The notes below the pieces were generated by a model. That model searched no databases. It saw only the letters and a program-made list of their open reading frames with translations, and was not told the origin of the DNA. Both the position numbers and the translations under genes were made by a program. From Chlorobium phaeovibrioides (GTDB taxonomy: Bacteria > Bacteroidota > Chlorobiia > Chlorobiales > Chlorobiaceae), in assembly GCF_003968655.1 (NCBI RefSeq), contig NZ_RXYK01000001.1, forward strand, positions 186,001-250,000: a DNA stretch of 64,000 bases, read 5' to 3'. Below, piece by piece: positions 62,617 to 64,000 of the stretch. How positions within the stretch are numbered: the stretch's first letter is position 1; the number at the start of each line of letters is the position of its first letter.

Positions 62617-62964
62617 ATGAAAAGATTACAGACTATATTTGTCCGCTTGAGCGCAATAATGCTTCTGGTTGTTGCCATGACGGCATCGGCATCTGCACTT
62701 GATCTTGATGCCGCACGGGCCAAAGGCCTTGCAGGAGAGGTTGACAACGGGCTCCTGGCTGTGCCTCCCGGTGCATCGAATGAAGCGGAACCCGTCATTG
62801 CTGCAATAAACAACCAGCGGAGGGCAGAGTATGCCAAAATTGCCGCCCAGAACAATCTCGGGCTTCAAGTTGTCGGAACCATGATGTTTCAGAAAATATA
62901 CCCTCGACTTCCGGCAGGAACCTGGGTTCAGATACAGGGCACCTGGAAACAGAAGGCTCCCTGA
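62617..62964 (+). CDS. YdbL-like protein (DUF1318)
   Basis: This 115-residue protein has a signal peptide (about 1-27, ending ASASA-LDLD) and the DUF1318 region with NNQRRAEYAKIAAQNNLGL near 70 and PAGTWVQIQGTWKQK near the C-terminus. YdbL acts with YdbH and YnbE in E. coli envelope lipid transport. An AGGAGG site lies 9 bases before ATG 62617; a GTG one codon earlier is an alternative. Confidence 0.82.
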   Translation: MKRLQTIFVRLSAIMLLVVAMTASASALDLDAARAKGLAGEVDNGLLAVPPGASNEAEPVIAAINNQRRAEYAKIAAQNNLGLQVVGTMMFQKIYPRLPAGTWVQIQGTWKQKAP

Positions 62965-62985
62965 TCGCCCGCAAATGTTTCAACA

Positions 62986-64000
62986 GTGAAATGGGCCGGA
63001 AGAATTATTATTGCTCTGCTGCTGCTGTCGGTCATGGTAGTGACGGCAGCATGGCTTGCGTTTCCGATGTATGCCCCCGCACTTCTTCGAGGGGCGCTGC
63101 ATGGCCCGTCACACACTATTGAGCTGAATGGACTCGGCAGGCCGGGACCCGGCGGAATTGGATTTACATCCATAACGGCCACAATTACTACCCCACCCGG
63201 CCCCTGCTCCCCTGACTCGCCTCCTTCCATATACAGAGCCTCACTCGGCAAAGGGAGAATTGGATGGAAGCTGAACCTTTCCTCACTGTTCGCTTCAGCC
63301 TTACTCAACGCCGATCTCTCGTTACAATCAGACTCCCTTGCCGTTCAGCCAGAATCGGGACAATTTGTTTTTACTGACCGCAATCCGGCTCTTTCAGCAA
63401 CCCTTGCCGTTGCCCTTCAAAGAGGAGCTGCCCCAACCCTGACGCCAACATCTCTCTCCTACTCCATAGATGATGCTTCGCTACAGAGCGGTGCATTATC
63501 GGCAAAGGAGATACATTTCCCGCTGCTGTTGAACCCTCAAAAAGGGCTGACCCCAAGAGGAGGAACAATCCGTATCGGCAGTATCCAGAGCGGCCCGGAC
63601 AGATTGCCTGTCGCCAACATTTCAGCCTCATTTCCTCTCCGGGCCGACAGCCTGCAGCCTTGCACAATCTCACTCCTTGATTGTTCAGCAGACCTGTTCG
63701 GCATGAACGCCTCGCTCGACACCCTGACCTACAATATGAAACAGGGCATGGCGGCCGGCACCCTTTCCCTGACAGACATCAACATTGGAGAACTGCCCGG
63801 ACTCAAACGCACAGAGGGCGAATTGCCATTTGCCACCGGAACATTTCAAGGAACAATTCCCTTCGTCTACAGAGACACAACAGTGACTCTGAGAAACGCA
63901 TCCCTTTCAGCCGGACCCAATACCCGTCTTTCATACTATAACCGTGAGAACAAAGAGTGGCTCACCATAGAACTCAATGAAGGCGTGTTCCTTCAGAACC
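62986..64000 (+). CDS. YdbH-like AsmA-type protein, 3' partial
   Basis: A frame starting at GTG 62986 stays open to the window end, giving at least 338 residues. The start is a transmembrane helix (RIIIALLLLSVMVVTAAWLA), then a long region of short beta strands and Ser/Thr-rich loops. The parts LDTLTYNMKQGMAAGTLSL and DINIGELPGLKRTEGELPF match the usual YdbH look. YdbH proteins bridge inner and outer membranes and move phospholipids. With the YnbE- and YdbL-like genes just upstream, the YdbH identity is likely. The C-terminal part lies outside the window. Confidence 0.75.
   Translation, partial: MKWAGRIIIALLLLSVMVVTAAWLAFPMYAPALLRGALHGPSHTIELNGLGRPGPGGIGFTSITATITTPPGPCSPDSPPSIYRASLGKGRIGWKLNLSSLFASALLNADLSLQSDSLAVQPESGQFVFTDRNPALSATLAVALQRGAAPTLTPTSLSYSIDDASLQSGALSAKEIHFPLLLNPQKGLTPRGGTIRIGSIQSGPDRLPVANISASFPLRADSLQPCTISLLDCSADLFGMNASLDTLTYNMKQGMAAGTLSLTDINIGELPGLKRTEGELPFATGTFQGTIPFVYRDTTVTLRNASLSAGPNTRLSYYNRENKEWLTIELNEGVFLQN

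Noticed and set aside
1-64000. Search for tRNA, rRNA, CRISPR repeats, insertion sequences or phage genes
   Set aside because: No cloverleaf T-arm, repeat-spacer pattern, transposase motif or integrase was seen by eye. A tRNAscan or ISfinder search would be decisive.

Overview
The window comes from a green sulfur bacterium (Chlorobiaceae). The strongest markers are the two-subunit ATP-citrate lyase aclB-aclA of the reductive TCA cycle, a small protein that looks like a CsmB/CsmF-type chlorosome envelope protein, and an HdrA/HdrCB plus FlxABCD electron-transfer operon typical of strict anaerobes. Nothing in the sequence fixes genus or species. I saw no rRNA, tRNA, CRISPR array, insertion sequence or phage module.

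Layout. (1) 1-12.8 kb, plus strand: an apparently complete ribosomal-peptide (RiPP) system. It has a membrane histidine kinase (cut by the window start) and an OmpR-type regulator, then a 79-residue Nif11-leader precursor with a 13-residue core (CFAHCHLCSKKVF) after a Gly-Gly site. A strong terminator follows, then a HlyD-like adaptor, a TolC-like outer-membrane protein, a C39-peptidase ABC exporter, a second NHLM-type ABC protein, a radical SAM/SPASM maturase and an alpha/beta hydrolase. This is the most novel part of the window. Sampled GC content is lower from the precursor through the maturase than in the flanks. (2) 12.86-13.08 kb: tandem repeats and a decayed HigA-like antitoxin remnant. 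(3) 13.1-20.6 kb, minus strand: the arginine operon argCJBFRGH, with a promoter overlapped by two ARG boxes. (4) 20.7-28.1 kb: a PstS-like lipoprotein, a diguanylate cyclase, two LolC/E-type permeases, a GNAT acetyltransferase, a FetAB-like ABC pair and lgt. (5) 28.3-31.7 kb: aclB-aclA with a strong terminator, and the probable chlorosome protein. (6) 31.7-33.5 kb: a gene-poor stretch with hairpins and a possible small RNA, then an exported protein of unknown function and a 20-bp perfect palindrome. (7) 33.5-39.1 kb, minus strand: a TetR-regulated efflux operon resembling cecR/ybhGFSR. (8) 39.2-51.6 kb: lipA, a CPBP-like membrane protein, an SDR-like protein, an OGG1-like glycosylase, secA, purL, nnrED, an AlaC-like aminotransferase, mscL and a candidate 36-residue membrane peptide. 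(9) 51.7-58.6 kb: hdrCB (fused), hdrA, flxD, flxC, flxB, flxA. (10) 58.6-64 kb: a MurB-DOMON fusion, an unknown small protein, a nitroreductase-like protein, a SecB-like protein, a DUF2141 protein, and a YnbE-YdbL-YdbH cell-envelope lipid-transport set whose YdbH gene runs off the window end.

How they work together. The RiPP genes give a full path from signal sensing to peptide synthesis, radical modification, leader removal and export across both membranes. The arg operon carries its own repressor. Citrate lyase supplies acetyl-CoA and oxaloacetate in autotrophic carbon fixation. The Hdr-Flx proteins probably bifurcate electrons between NADH, ferredoxin and a disulfide. Several envelope systems (Lol-type permeases, Lgt, Ybh-like efflux, YdbH set, SecA) sit in the same window without obvious functional coupling.
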